Part shown: positions 23,954 through 33,253 of the stretch, piece after piece | How the letters are laid out: every line of letters begins with the position of its first letter | How positions within the stretch are numbered: the stretch's first letter is position 1 | Assembly (NCBI GenBank): GCA_035318985.1 | Contig: DATHDP010000098.1 | Span: 38,894-102,893 of the forward strand | From: VBAS01 sp035318985 | GTDB lineage: Bacteria > Bacteroidota > Bacteroidia > Chitinophagales > Chitinophagaceae | DNA: 64,000 nt | Reading direction: 5' to 3' | The notes under the pieces: generated by a model | Told to the model about the DNA's origin: nothing | Seen by the model: only the letters and a program-made list of their open reading frames with translations | Database searches by the model: none | Program-made: the position numbers and the translations under genes

Positions 23954-25090
23954 ATGACGATCACTAAAACCATGAGAATAGGAATTGTTTGTTATCCTAC
24001 TTTCGGAGGCTCGGGGGTACTGGCAACGGAACTGGGAAAGGCATTGGCGCAAAAAGGTCACCAGGTACATTTTATAACTTATCAGCAACCGGTGAGACTG
24101 GGTTCTTTTACACCCAATATATTTTATCACGAGGTACACGTTCCAACCTATCCATTGTTTGATTACCCGCCTTATGAAACTGCTCTTGCCAGCACCATGG
24201 TGGATGTTATTAAAAACAACAACCTTGATCTGCTGCATGTACATTATGCTATACCACATGCCTCTGCCGCATATATGGCAAAACAAATTTTAAAAAAGGA
24301 AGGAAAGAATATCCCTGTCATTACAACCTTACACGGAACTGATATTACCCTTGTAGGAAGAGATAAAACCTATGCGCCTGTAGTAACCTTCTCTATCAAT
24401 GAGAGTGATGCGATCACTGCTGTATCAGACAATCTTCGTGACGAAACGTATAAGCATTTCAAAATTCAAAAAGATATTCATGTGATCAAGAATTTTGTTG
24501 ATGTAAGTCGTTTTAACCGAAAACCGATCGATGCATTTAAAAAGATGATCGCACCAAATGGAGAAAGGGTTTTAATGCATGCATCTAACTTTAGAAAATT
24601 GAAACGTATACCTGATGTGATAAAAATTTTTAAAGAGGTTAATGATAAAATACCAAGCCGTTTAATGCTTGTTGGCGATGGACCTGAAAGACCAGCTGCC
24701 GAAGATCTTTGCCGCGAACTGAATCTCTGTGATGAGATTCGATTTGTAGGTAAACAGGAACAAATGGAAGACATTTTAGCAATTGCAGATCTGTTTTTAT
24801 TACCATCGGAATATGAAAGTTTTGGTTTGGCAGCCCTGGAAGCTATGGCTGCCGGTGTACCAATTGTTACAACCAATGCAGGTGGCTTGAGTGAAATTAA
24901 TATTCCCGGTGAAACAGGATATATGGGTGATGTAGGTGATGTAAAAACAATGGGGCAGCAAGCGATAAAAATTTTGCGTGACGATAAGGTTCTTAAAAAA
25001 TTCAAAGAGAAAGCGGCTGCACATGCACAGGAATATGATATCAGTAAGATCATTCCTCTTTACGAAAATTTGTACGAGAAATTTTTATAA
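23954..25090 (+). CDS. bshA: N-acetyl-alpha-D-glucosaminyl L-malate synthase
   Basis: A 378-residue GT4 glycosyltransferase that joins GlcNAc from UDP-GlcNAc to L-malate, the first step of bacillithiol synthesis. The N-terminus MRIGIVCYPTFGGSGVLATE with HVHYAIPHA, TTLHGTDITLVG and the C-terminal EX7E region PSEYESFGLAALEAMAAGVP are diagnostic. Two ATGs compete: 23954 and 23972. Most homologues start at the second (MRIGIVC), so the six extra residues are uncertain. bshB and bshC are not in the window. A hairpin with AAGCCATCTT arms follows. Confidence 0.92.
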   Translation: MTITKTMRIGIVCYPTFGGSGVLATELGKALAQKGHQVHFITYQQPVRLGSFTPNIFYHEVHVPTYPLFDYPPYETALASTMVDVIKNNNLDLLHVHYAIPHASAAYMAKQILKKEGKNIPVITTLHGTDITLVGRDKTYAPVVTFSINESDAITAVSDNLRDETYKHFKIQKDIHVIKNFVDVSRFNRKPIDAFKKMIAPNGERVLMHASNFRKLKRIPDVIKIFKEVNDKIPSRLMLVGDGPERPAAEDLCRELNLCDEIRFVGKQEQMEDILAIADLFLLPSEYESFGLAALEAMAAGVPIVTTNAGGLSEINIPGETGYMGDVGDVKTMGQQAIKILRDDKVLKKFKEKAAAHAQEYDISKIIPLYENLYEKFL

Positions 25091-25095
25091 TAAGA

Positions 25096-25120
25096 AAGCC
25101 ATCTTTTTTTAAGATGGCTT
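25096..25120. terminator. hairpin after bshA
   Basis: AAGCCATCTT (25096-25105) pairs perfectly with AAGATGGCTT (25111-25120) around a five-T loop. It sits between the convergent bshA and M23 genes. The stretch after it on the + strand is CATTTATATA, a weak T-tract. Confidence 0.6.
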
Positions 25121-25149
25121 CATTTATATATTGCAACGGCTAAGGGACT

Positions 25150-26449
25150 TTATTTATGCAACCACTGCTCGGGATTTAATTTCTTATTCTCGACCATTAA
25201 CAGAAATTCAAGTTTCCCACCTTCACCAGTTTCCTCATCCACGCCTACTTTACCGATTGACTGACCCGTACTCACATTTGCACCTTTAGTAACAGTTACA
25301 GAGGAAAGATTACTGTAAACAGTAAAATATTTTCCATGGCGTATCATTACAGATTTTGAATCGCCAATATTGAATACACTTGCAACTTCACCCTCAAAAA
25401 CTGACTTTACGTTATTGCCAGGCTGTGTAGTACAGATCGTAATTCCTGGATTATCTCCCCTAAGTTTTGTTTCTCCTATTTGATAGGGACCGTAGTGAAT
25501 ACAAACTGTTCCCTGGTCAACAGGCCATGGAAGTCTCATCCTGTTTTTTTCGAAATCAGCATTTAGTTTTAGATCCTCTGCTGAATTAAATACAACACTT
25601 TCTCTTACGACATTTGGTTTCGCATTCGTTGTTGTGTTTTTGGATACACCGGGATCTGTGATCACGGGCTTCGCACTTTTAGCAGCTTCGTCATCCGCTT
25701 TCTTTTTTGCTGCTGCTCTGGCTGCTGCTATTTCCCTGTTGATAATTGAAGTAATTGCTTTTTGCAGGTCTTTATCTTTTTTCTTTTTTGCCGTCAATTG
25801 TTTTTGCAGATCTTTTTCCTGTGATTTTAATTGGTTAAGCACCACATCTTTTTCTTTCTTCTGTCCTTCCAATGCTTTGGCTTGTGTTGTTTGATTTTGA
25901 AGCGCATCATCCTTTTGTTTCTTTTTGCTTAACTGATCTGTTTTTCTTCTTGCAATTAATGCCTGTGTTTCTTTTATCGTATTTACCTGCTGTTCACGAA
26001 AAGAACGATAAGTTTTAAGATAAGTAATACGTTTGATGGCATCATTAAAACTACTTGCAGAAAAAATGAAATTCAGGTAGTCATAATTGCTTTTGTTCTT
26101 ATAAGCATATACGACGCTTCGTGAATATTGGGATCTTAATGTGTCTAGCAATTTTGAAAGACGATAGATCTCCACATTGCATGTAAATATCATCATCGAT
26201 CATTCGAAGCTCTTTGCTGATATTGCTGATATATTTATTCTGTAATTTTATTTTCCTGTCAATAAGATTGTATTGCCCTACGATCTGCTTGGTTTTACCT
26301 TTTAATTTATCATATTCCCCCTGGATCTGCCTGATCTCTTTTTGTATATCCTGTCTTTCTTTTTCCAACTGTGACTTATCTTCTGTTTGTGCAAATAGAA
26401 AACAAGCAGAGAAAACTAAAGCGAGAAAGAGATAGATTCTTTTTTTCAT
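25150..26449 (-). pseudogene. EnvC-like murein hydrolase activator, frameshifted
   Basis: Two overlapping frames together form one EnvC/M23-type protein. The upstream frame (start ATG at 26449, MKKRIYLFLALVFSACFLFAQ signal peptide) carries the first coiled-coil half and ends in unrelated residues at 26099. The second frame resumes the coiled coil (VEIYRLSKLLDTLRSQYSRS) and continues to the C-terminal LytM domain. The switch is near 26180, where one extra base disrupts the junction between IDDDIY and NVEIYRL. The LytM domain is degenerate: the usual H-x(n)-D zinc motif reads GDNPGITI and the HLHFE end reads KLEFLL, so it would activate amidases rather than cut peptidoglycan. A sequencing error cannot be excluded. 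Confidence 0.75.
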
Positions 26450-26528
26450 GTTACCTGTTGTTTTGTGGTAAATCAATAAAGGGTTGGGATCATTTTAAAA
26501 CGACGAACTGTAAATTTAATTTTATTTA

Positions 26529-27347
26529 TTATTTCCTTTTATAGTTTTTTGGCACTGAAAACGGATAACTTAACGTTTCATTAAAAGCATATTGCTTGAA
26601 ATTTAGTTTTACATCAAGCTTGGTCTTCTCAGTAACAGATACAGTACGGTTAGTTGCAAATTTCACCCCTTTTTCCGTTTCATAATCCGAGTAGGTGAGG
26701 AAGCAGGTTCTGTTTCTTAATATATCAACATCATCAAGTTTGCTATGCCGCACAAGATGATCGTTGTTATTCATTGAGATCAGGTGTCTGAACCATTGTC
26801 CCTCGCTTAGTAATGAAACCCTGTTTTCTTCTATGGAGTAGGAAACAATATTTGAATCAAGAAAAACAGGGTTACCAATGATCAATTGCTGTACTGTATG
26901 CAGATCAAGCGGCAATGCTGCAACTTCCGTTAAGTATTCCAGCGATCGTACCTGGTATTCTTTATCCAGCTTATTTAATATGCGGACAGAATCTTTATCA
27001 ATTAATACACGCATGCCTTCTATTCCCAATGCACCATTTACAGATATCCAAATAAGACTGTCCTTTTTCATTCTAATAAAAACATTAACGTCATATTTTT
27101 TTCCATCACCGCCTTCATAATCGGTATTTACCTTTGCTGAAAAAGTTTCAAATTCTATCCTGTTTGCGAGAAGTTGAGAATAATTGTCTTTTATAAACCT
27201 GATAGAATCGGCATGTGGGTCAGTCGTTTGTTTTGCCACCTCCACTGTATCTTTTTTTGTGGAGATTGCCGTTTGAATTTTCCTGGTGGAGCGGCATGAT
27301 GATACCAGCAAAGCACCCGTAATTAATAGTAAGATAAATCGAATCAT
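26529..27347 (-). CDS. DUF4292 lipoprotein
   Basis: A 272-residue lipoprotein with signal MIRFILLLITGALLVSSC and acylated Cys18. The mature domain has the antiparallel beta pattern of LolB/LolA-like lipoproteins. DUF4292 proteins in Bacteroidota are commonly found next to M23 and dut genes, as here. A role in carrying lipid or lipoprotein at the outer membrane is plausible from the fold, not shown. It starts 2 bp after the stop of dut, and the EnvC-like gene follows, so the run ispF-dut-DUF4292-EnvC is probably one operon. Confidence 0.78.
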   Translation of the reverse strand: MIRFILLLITGALLVSSCRSTRKIQTAISTKKDTVEVAKQTTDPHADSIRFIKDNYSQLLANRIEFETFSAKVNTDYEGGDGKKYDVNVFIRMKKDSLIWISVNGALGIEGMRVLIDKDSVRILNKLDKEYQVRSLEYLTEVAALPLDLHTVQQLIIGNPVFLDSNIVSYSIEENRVSLLSEGQWFRHLISMNNNDHLVRHSKLDDVDILRNRTCFLTYSDYETEKGVKFATNRTVSVTEKTKLDVKLNFKQYAFNETLSYPFSVPKNYKRK

Positions 27348-27349
27348 TA

Positions 27350-27793
27350 TTATTGTTTTCCTGTATGACCAAAACCACCTGCGGCCCTTTCAGTATTATT
27401 TAAAATTTCTACTTGCTTGAATTCGGCTCTTTCTGTTTTCTGAATTATCATTTGCGCTATCCTATCACCTGGATGAATGACTTGTTCATCTGAAGAAAGG
27501 TTGATCAATATGATCTTAATTTCTCCACGATAGTCAGAATCGATCGTTCCCGGTGTATTCAAACAGGTGATTCCCTGTTTAATCGCTAAACCACTTCTTG
27601 GTCTTATTTGTATTTCGTACCCCTGAGGTATTTCCACAAACAATCCTGTGGGTATCAAATTTCTTTCAAGCGGCTGAAGGGTTAATGGTATATCTAATGA
27701 TGCTCTTATATCCATGCCTGATGCTCCTTTTGTTGCATACTCGGGCAAGGGATTAGAAGATCTATTAACGATATTTATTTGTATAGATGTCAT
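27350..27793 (-). CDS. dut: dUTP diphosphatase
   Basis: A 147-residue trimeric dUTPase, hydrolysing dUTP to dUMP and pyrophosphate. The ATG at 27793 (MTSIQINIVNRSSNPLPEYA) is chosen; a longer in-frame extension to 27880 would overlap ispF and adds non-family residues. Motif order is complete: GASGMDIRA (1), PRSGLAIKQG (2), GTIDSDYRGEIKI (3), PGDRIAQMII (4), and the C-terminal arm RAAGGFGHTGK (5). The spacing of 58 bp from ispF on the same strand suggests cotranscription. Confidence 0.95.
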   Translation of the reverse strand: MTSIQINIVNRSSNPLPEYATKGASGMDIRASLDIPLTLQPLERNLIPTGLFVEIPQGYEIQIRPRSGLAIKQGITCLNTPGTIDSDYRGEIKIILINLSSDEQVIHPGDRIAQMIIQKTERAEFKQVEILNNTERAAGGFGHTGKQ

Positions 27794-27851
27794 TCTGGCA
27801 AAGTTAAGCTTCAGTGGCACACGGAAAAGGCTATATGTCACGAACAAGTAG

Positions 27852-28331
27852 TTAAACTTTCTGCAGCAATACAGTGGCATAAGCCATGATGCCTTTTCCT
27901 CTCCCTATAAATCCCATCTCTTCTGTTGTAGTTGCTTTTATTGAAACATCATTTTCTGATACACCGGTTATTGACGAAATGATCTTTTGCATTTCTGCAG
28001 TGTATGGTTTCAACTTTGGCTCCTGCAAGCAAATTGTACTGTCGATATTTACAACTGAATATCCTTTTTGCTTAACCATATCCATTGTCCTTTGTAATAA
28101 TACAGTGCTCTGAATATTTTTGAACTCATTTGATGTATTAGGAAAATGAATGCCAATATCACCTAAAGCAAGAGCTCCAAACAAAGCATCGCAAATAGCA
28201 TGAAGAAGTACATCGGCATCGGAATGTCCTAATGCGCCTTTTTTAAAAGGGATTTTCACCCCGCCGATCCATAGGTCTCTTCCTTTTTGCAACTGGTGAA
28301 AATCAACGCCACTTCCAATTCTATAAGACAT
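27852..28331 (-). CDS. ispF: 2-C-methyl-D-erythritol 2,4-cyclodiphosphate synthase
   Basis: A 159-residue enzyme of the MEP isoprenoid pathway, converting CDP-ME 2-phosphate to MEcPP. Zinc ligands Asp10 and His12 (GSGVDFHQ) and His in GALGHSDADVLLHA are present, as are IKATTTEEMGFIGRGKGI at the C-terminus. The loop usually reading FPDTD is FPNTS here, with Asn at the position of E. coli Asp63; its effect is unknown. A TATATTTG -7 box on the - strand (28348-28355) puts a start site about 10 bp upstream of the ATG. Confidence 0.95.
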   Translation of the reverse strand: MSYRIGSGVDFHQLQKGRDLWIGGVKIPFKKGALGHSDADVLLHAICDALFGALALGDIGIHFPNTSNEFKNIQSTVLLQRTMDMVKQKGYSVVNIDSTICLQEPKLKPYTAEMQKIISSITGVSENDVSIKATTTEEMGFIGRGKGIMAYATVLLQKV

Positions 28332-28347
28332 GTAATTTTTATTTATT

Positions 28348-28355
28348 CAAATATA
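28348..28355 (-). promoter_or_regulatory. -7 box (TATATTTG) of the ispF promoter
   Basis: Read on the - strand this is TATATTTG, an exact TAnnTTTG match, giving a start near 28341 and a leader of about 10 nt before the ispF ATG at 28331. It lies just beyond the porV terminator. No matching -33 TTG is clear. Confidence 0.45.
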
Positions 28356-28385
28356 AAAAAAGACGTCCCGATGTATCGGGACGTC
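28355..28385 (-). terminator. rho-independent terminator of porV
   Basis: On the - strand, GACGTCCCGAT pairs with ATCGGGACGTC around a 2-nt centre and is followed by seven Ts (the A-run at 28355-28361). It closes the porU-porV unit. Confidence 0.8.
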
Positions 28386-28406
28386 ACTATAAATTATTTC
28401 TTCATT

Positions 28407-29579
28407 TTAATTTGCCGTTGTTGCACCACCTGAACCGTCGAAGTTAAAATGCAATGAGAAACGCAATGTGTTAGATAAAGGATTGCGGTCAACACCACTT
28501 CCTGAAGGAATCAAGTAAGAAAAATCAAGGCCAAAGCTTTGATATTTGATACCTACACCCATTGTAAAATATTGTCTGTTACCTTTTGTTTTATTCTCAT
28601 AGAAATAACCTGTACGAAGTGCAAACTGATTGTTATACCAGTATTCACCACCTACCGAGAAATAGAATTCTTTTAATTCTTCACTCATTCCGCCGGGTGC
28701 ATCAGAGAACGAAGTAAACCAGCTGCTGACTACACTTTTGCTACGATATTCCTGAAGTTGTTCAGGAGTAGCCGGATCTGCAGGGGGTGTAGGAACAAGT
28801 AGCTTATTCACATCGAGTCCAAATGATACTTTATTTTGAGCATCAAATGCTTTTGAGTAAGTAGTACCAAAGGCAAGATTAGCCGGTATATAATCTTTCT
28901 GATCAGCATTATCTGTATAAGAAATTTTCCCACCTAAGTTTGTTAGTGCAACCCCAAAAGCCCATCCAGTTCCCATGTCATCATGACCTGAATAATAATA
29001 TCCCAGATCAGCTGCAACGGTGCTTGCTGCTTTATAAGTATTTCCCGCACCTGGTGTTCCTGAAGCTAAATTTGAATTTATATATCTTAATGCGACGCCT
29101 AATCCGGATTTTTCTGAAAGCTTTCTTGAATATCCAAAATCAAAGGCTATCTCTCTTGGTCTGTATGTATTTAAGTCATTACCGAGGTTATCAGTAAATT
29201 GTATAGTACCAAGACTAAAATATCTTAATGAACTTGATATAGCCGATTGCTCATCTAATTTATAATACCCTGCTACTGTAGCATGATAAACATCATTAAG
29301 GATATCTTTAAGCCATGGAGTATATGAAGCAGAGACAGCACCCTTATTAGTATTGAATGCAACTTTACCCATATTCCAAAATGCAGAATTTGCATCAGGA
29401 GAAATTGCAACTCCTAATTCACCCATACCGCCAGATCTTGCATCAGGAGTAATTCTCAAAAAAGGAACAGCTGTAGTAACAGTATTGATTACATCACCTT
29501 GAGTTTGAGCGTTGGAAAATTGAGAAAATCCCAGAAAAGCCAGGATTATAGCAGTCAGTTTAAATGCAGTCGGTCTCAT
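28407..29579 (-). CDS. porV: type IX secretion outer membrane protein PorV
   Basis: A 390-residue outer membrane beta-barrel of the FadL-like group, PorV/LptO, which shuttles T9SS substrates from the translocon to the PorU sortase. The ATG at 29579 (MRPTAFKLTAIILAFLGFSQ) gives the signal peptide; a longer frame to 29651 is rejected. The mature N-terminus VTTAVPFLRITPDARSGGMG is the PorV family signature. The C-terminus ends in an aromatic strand (LRFSLHFNF). It is 81 bp downstream of porU on the same strand and followed by a strong terminator. Confidence 0.93.
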   Translation of the reverse strand: MRPTAFKLTAIILAFLGFSQFSNAQTQGDVINTVTTAVPFLRITPDARSGGMGELGVAISPDANSAFWNMGKVAFNTNKGAVSASYTPWLKDILNDVYHATVAGYYKLDEQSAISSSLRYFSLGTIQFTDNLGNDLNTYRPREIAFDFGYSRKLSEKSGLGVALRYINSNLASGTPGAGNTYKAASTVAADLGYYYSGHDDMGTGWAFGVALTNLGGKISYTDNADQKDYIPANLAFGTTYSKAFDAQNKVSFGLDVNKLLVPTPPADPATPEQLQEYRSKSVVSSWFTSFSDAPGGMSEELKEFYFSVGGEYWYNNQFALRTGYFYENKTKGNRQYFTMGVGIKYQSFGLDFSYLIPSGSGVDRNPLSNTLRFSLHFNFDGSGGATTAN

Positions 29580-29660
29580 TAGTAAGAATTTATGAAATTT
29601 GTAAATATATAAGAATTTTAAAACCCTGATTTTATAAATTAATTTGTCCATTCATCCGTC

Positions 29661-32600
29661 TCAAAAGATCACTAGCTTTTCAGTCACAGTTCGGGATTTG
29701 GATCCGTTGCAAAAAACCTTGATCCTGTACACATATACTCCCCTCCCAATTTTGTCGCCGAAATCATCTCTCCCGTCCCAATCCACATAAGAACGATTTC
29801 CATGTATGTTTATTGTTTTTTCAAGCGTTTTTACTATTCTGCCGGCTAGCGAAAATACATGGATCTGTACGAGCAGATCCTGGCCTGGTTTATTATGTTC
29901 AAACCAAAATTGTGTGCTGGTTGTGAATGGGTTAGGATAATTAAGCACATGGTCGATCACAAGTTCATCATCGTTGACTACAGAAAAATCAAGTATAAAC
30001 TCTGATGAGTTATTAAGCACATCCCAAACTTTTATTTTTAGAGAATGGATTCCGGGCTCTAATTCGGGTAATTGAAAACGTGTAAAACCTTGCCCAAATT
30101 GATCAAGATCAGCTTCGTAATAATTATTCAGATCAAAGAGTTGATTATTGTTGTTATCCAGCATTGCTGTGATGTTATGTCCAATACCCGTTCCTGAAGT
30201 ATTGATGCCTGAAGAATCAGCCAGTTTCAAGATCAATATTGGTCTTTGATTTACAATGCTCCCGTTCACAAATTTTTCATCATTTAACCAGGCTTTTATT
30301 TCAGGACCATTTTTATCATTATCAATAGTGGATGCTGAACCGCCAACTATAAAGTCATTAAAAAGATCACTACCATCTTTGATTCCATCTTCAGCATAGT
30401 AACTCACTTTGCCACGACCATACTGATAATTGATGTCCTTTGGCACTTTGAAAGAAAAACTGAATCTTCCATTGGTAACAGTAGCTTTCCCTTTGAACAG
30501 AATATTCGATTGCTGCTGAAAAGTGGTTTGTTGACTACCCTGATCATTCGTTTTTGTAGTGATCGTTTGAGGTTTATCAAAAACAACCGGGTAAACGGTC
30601 CCGTTTAAAGTTGAAAGAATTAAACCATTGTTATCTGTTACCTCACCCTCTATCACTACTTTTTCTCCGGCAGATAACGTATCTATTCTTACGAGAGGAT
30701 CAAATGAATTCAATCGGGTGGTTCTTATTTTAAATTGCGGAAATGCGAGTGTCAAAGCGGGGTCACCCAGCAATGTAAACTTCCTGTTATTGATCAGGTC
30801 GCCGGATGTTTGATAAGTATAATTCTTTGCTTCTTTTACTGCCTCACCAAGACTCCTGTATTTTCCATTTGCACCAGGTTGCATAGCAAATTGCATGTAG
30901 TTATTATTCATGATCCTGTTGCTGAAAGAAAATACAAGCCTGGTGGTTGTCATCAATGCAATGCCACCGGACTTTGGTCTCAATAAAAGATTTTCGCCAA
31001 GTGAATTGATGAATGGATTATCATAAGGTGCAAAATCGCAGGTGGCAGTAACAAATAAAGGAAGCCGGTTTGCATTAGTCCATCCGTTTATCATTGGTTG
31101 ATCAAGTATCACTTCTTCAGCAAGCCTTGACGAGCCGCCATGACCGATAAAATTGAAGACCAGCGTTCCACTCGCAATTTGATTATTGATCGTCGCATTT
31201 ACAGATGGATACCTGCTTCCCGCCGATCCGCTTTCCTGTTGAAATGCATCGAGATAAATTTTCTGAATATTGAAAATGGGATTTGCAGATACGGTGCCCG
31301 TTATTAATTCCGCATCCTGCAAATGCAGATTATTATCTTCATCATCTGCAATAATTGAAACATTGTTTCTCCATGCACCAAAACTTTCTTTGCTCTGATA
31401 AGCAATTACTTTGTCAACATAATTTTTCGCTTCTTCGGTATTTTTAGCTGGAATTCTGCCAATACCAACATCAAGAAGATTGGCGACCAATCCTGAATTG
31501 ATATCTTCATTGTCATCCAAAAAACCAAAGAAATCATCACTTGTATAAGTGCTAAGCGGATCGAGAAAAATTTTACTTTGATATGCAGGAACAAGGTTTG
31601 TATTATTAGTGATCCTGTTTTTATAATCGAAAGAAGCATCACCAAAAAGCAATAAATATTTTGGACGATCAGCTGGGTTAGATCCATACTTGTCAAAATA
31701 CATTTTTACAAGGTCACGAATGGCAACTGGGTCTTGTGTGCCTGAAGAAAATTCATTGAAAATTTTATCAGTAGTAATAACGGTCAACTTCAAATTCCTT
31801 TGTCGATGAAAAGAAGCTAATCGCTCAGCTTGTGAGATCAATAAATTATTTGTGATGATCAAATAATCTGTTTGCTGAAAGTTGTGCAGATCCTGATTTT
31901 GAACTCGACCTGCATTTACAGGTAACAACGAATTGCCAGGATCAAAAGCAATGTATTCCCTCAAACGTGCTGCATCATTAACAAACCGAAATTCATTCGT
32001 CAAAAAGTTTCCTTGCATTCTTATTGGAGATAAAGGATCGGTAATATCCCAAACCTGTGTGTTGCTTGTTGCATTGCTCAATACGAATTCGCAAATATTA
32101 TTTCCAACACTATTCCAGTCACGAAAAGGCAATTGACCACTACTACTTAAAGCCAGGCTTCTTCTTGCATGCAGCTCGAAAAAATTTAACCAACCCTGAG
32201 AGTTAAATCCGCCAGGCAGGTAAGTATAATTGATCTGCAGGGATCCCTGGGATAATAAAAGATCTGAAGCCTGTTGTGTTTGTTGTGCAAACAGATCATA
32301 TAACCCAGCTCCTGTTGAAGGAATACTTACCTGCTGCGCCAATTGATTATTTACCCGCACATCAAAACGACTCGGGACATTTATAGACCTGGCCACGCAA
32401 TTCGAAATCAATGTAACGGGTGTGTTAGGAAGAAGATCTGGTATGTTAACTGAAAAAGATCTTGAAAGTGTTTTACCCGGTGCATCGGCAAACTCTTCAC
32501 CCAGCCACTCTTTTCCGCTTGATAAAAGATTTATCGTATCAAGTTCATGAAAGATCCTTTCATTGAATGAATTAACTGTTAATGCTGAAGGAGTATTTAC

Positions 32601-33077
32601 TTGTAATGATGTTATTCTTTTTCCAACCCCTCCGATCGTAATAAAGTAATAGGCAGAATCAGAAAAAAGATTTTTTTGATGAGTAAATCTTTTATTTATT
32701 GAATCCTTCAACCATTTGTTGGGTCCTGCAGCATAAAAAAGAAAATAATCGCTTTCATTAAACAACCCGTCGCCTCCATCAACTACCATGATCGCATTTT
32801 CGGCGAGATCATCGATGGGCTTATCTGCATTTGCTTCGCTAAGCATATTCCCTCCATTTCCAAAAAGTCTAATCGAACCAGAGGAAATATTTGATGTATT
32901 AAAACCAATTGCTCCCAAAAAAGGAACGTCTATTTTATAGATCCCACCTTCTTTAACAGCAATCTTACTCCAACTACCTGATGACAAAACTGAATTGGTT
33001 TTGTACACTCTTTGGGCACTAACATTTGTTGCAAAAAAGCAAATTAACGACAAGGTTATGACTGTAAATCTCCTCAT
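29661..33077 (-). CDS. porU: type IX secretion system sortase PorU
   Basis: A 1138-residue C25-like (gingipain fold) sortase that removes the C-terminal signal of T9SS cargo and attaches the protein to the surface. The signal peptide is MRRFTVITLSLICFFATNVS. The catalytic dyad lies in FIGHGGSSRLAEE (His646) and FVTATCDFAPYDNP (Cys680). The C-terminal part has beta-sandwich domains and ends in a FlgD-like/CTD segment (LNYPNPFTTSTQFWFEHN). It is divergent from gldJ (177 bp between starts) and upstream of porV, an order known in Flavobacteria. Confidence 0.94.
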   Translation of the reverse strand: MRRFTVITLSLICFFATNVSAQRVYKTNSVLSSGSWSKIAVKEGGIYKIDVPFLGAIGFNTSNISSGSIRLFGNGGNMLSEANADKPIDDLAENAIMVVDGGDGLFNESDYFLFYAAGPNKWLKDSINKRFTHQKNLFSDSAYYFITIGGVGKRITSLQVNTPSALTVNSFNERIFHELDTINLLSSGKEWLGEEFADAPGKTLSRSFSVNIPDLLPNTPVTLISNCVARSINVPSRFDVRVNNQLAQQVSIPSTGAGLYDLFAQQTQQASDLLLSQGSLQINYTYLPGGFNSQGWLNFFELHARRSLALSSSGQLPFRDWNSVGNNICEFVLSNATSNTQVWDITDPLSPIRMQGNFLTNEFRFVNDAARLREYIAFDPGNSLLPVNAGRVQNQDLHNFQQTDYLIITNNLLISQAERLASFHRQRNLKLTVITTDKIFNEFSSGTQDPVAIRDLVKMYFDKYGSNPADRPKYLLLFGDASFDYKNRITNNTNLVPAYQSKIFLDPLSTYTSDDFFGFLDDNEDINSGLVANLLDVGIGRIPAKNTEEAKNYVDKVIAYQSKESFGAWRNNVSIIADDEDNNLHLQDAELITGTVSANPIFNIQKIYLDAFQQESGSAGSRYPSVNATINNQIASGTLVFNFIGHGGSSRLAEEVILDQPMINGWTNANRLPLFVTATCDFAPYDNPFINSLGENLLLRPKSGGIALMTTTRLVFSFSNRIMNNNYMQFAMQPGANGKYRSLGEAVKEAKNYTYQTSGDLINNRKFTLLGDPALTLAFPQFKIRTTRLNSFDPLVRIDTLSAGEKVVIEGEVTDNNGLILSTLNGTVYPVVFDKPQTITTKTNDQGSQQTTFQQQSNILFKGKATVTNGRFSFSFKVPKDINYQYGRGKVSYYAEDGIKDGSDLFNDFIVGGSASTIDNDKNGPEIKAWLNDEKFVNGSIVNQRPILILKLADSSGINTSGTGIGHNITAMLDNNNNQLFDLNNYYEADLDQFGQGFTRFQLPELEPGIHSLKIKVWDVLNNSSEFILDFSVVNDDELVIDHVLNYPNPFTTSTQFWFEHNKPGQDLLVQIHVFSLAGRIVKTLEKTINIHGNRSYVDWDGRDDFGDKIGRGVYVYRIKVFCNGSKSRTVTEKLVIF

Positions 33078-33253
33078 GATTTCGTTGCAAAAATCAGGGG
33101 CTTTAACGAGGTGGTAAAAAGTATTTCTGCTTAATAAAATCGTTATAATGTGCCTATATTCGCAGATGCGGTTGATAAAATCTTATTAAGGTGCAATATT
33201 TTATCCAAGCCGGCGTTAAATTAATTCCAATTCAAAGGTTTATACAAAAAACT

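Noticed and set aside
26165..26190. Programmed frameshift in the EnvC-like gene
   Set aside because: No slippery heptamer or stimulatory hairpin is visible; a mutation or sequencing error explains the +1 base more simply.
27794..27880. Longer start for dut
   Set aside because: It would overlap ispF by 29 bp and adds residues absent from the dUTPase family.
30404..33077. Several short frames opposite and inside porU
   Set aside because: They are shadows of the 1138-codon porU frame, without signal peptides or domains.
33191..33253. GTG start for gldJ
   Set aside because: The downstream ATG gives a typical lipoprotein signal (SC lipobox); the extra residues do not.
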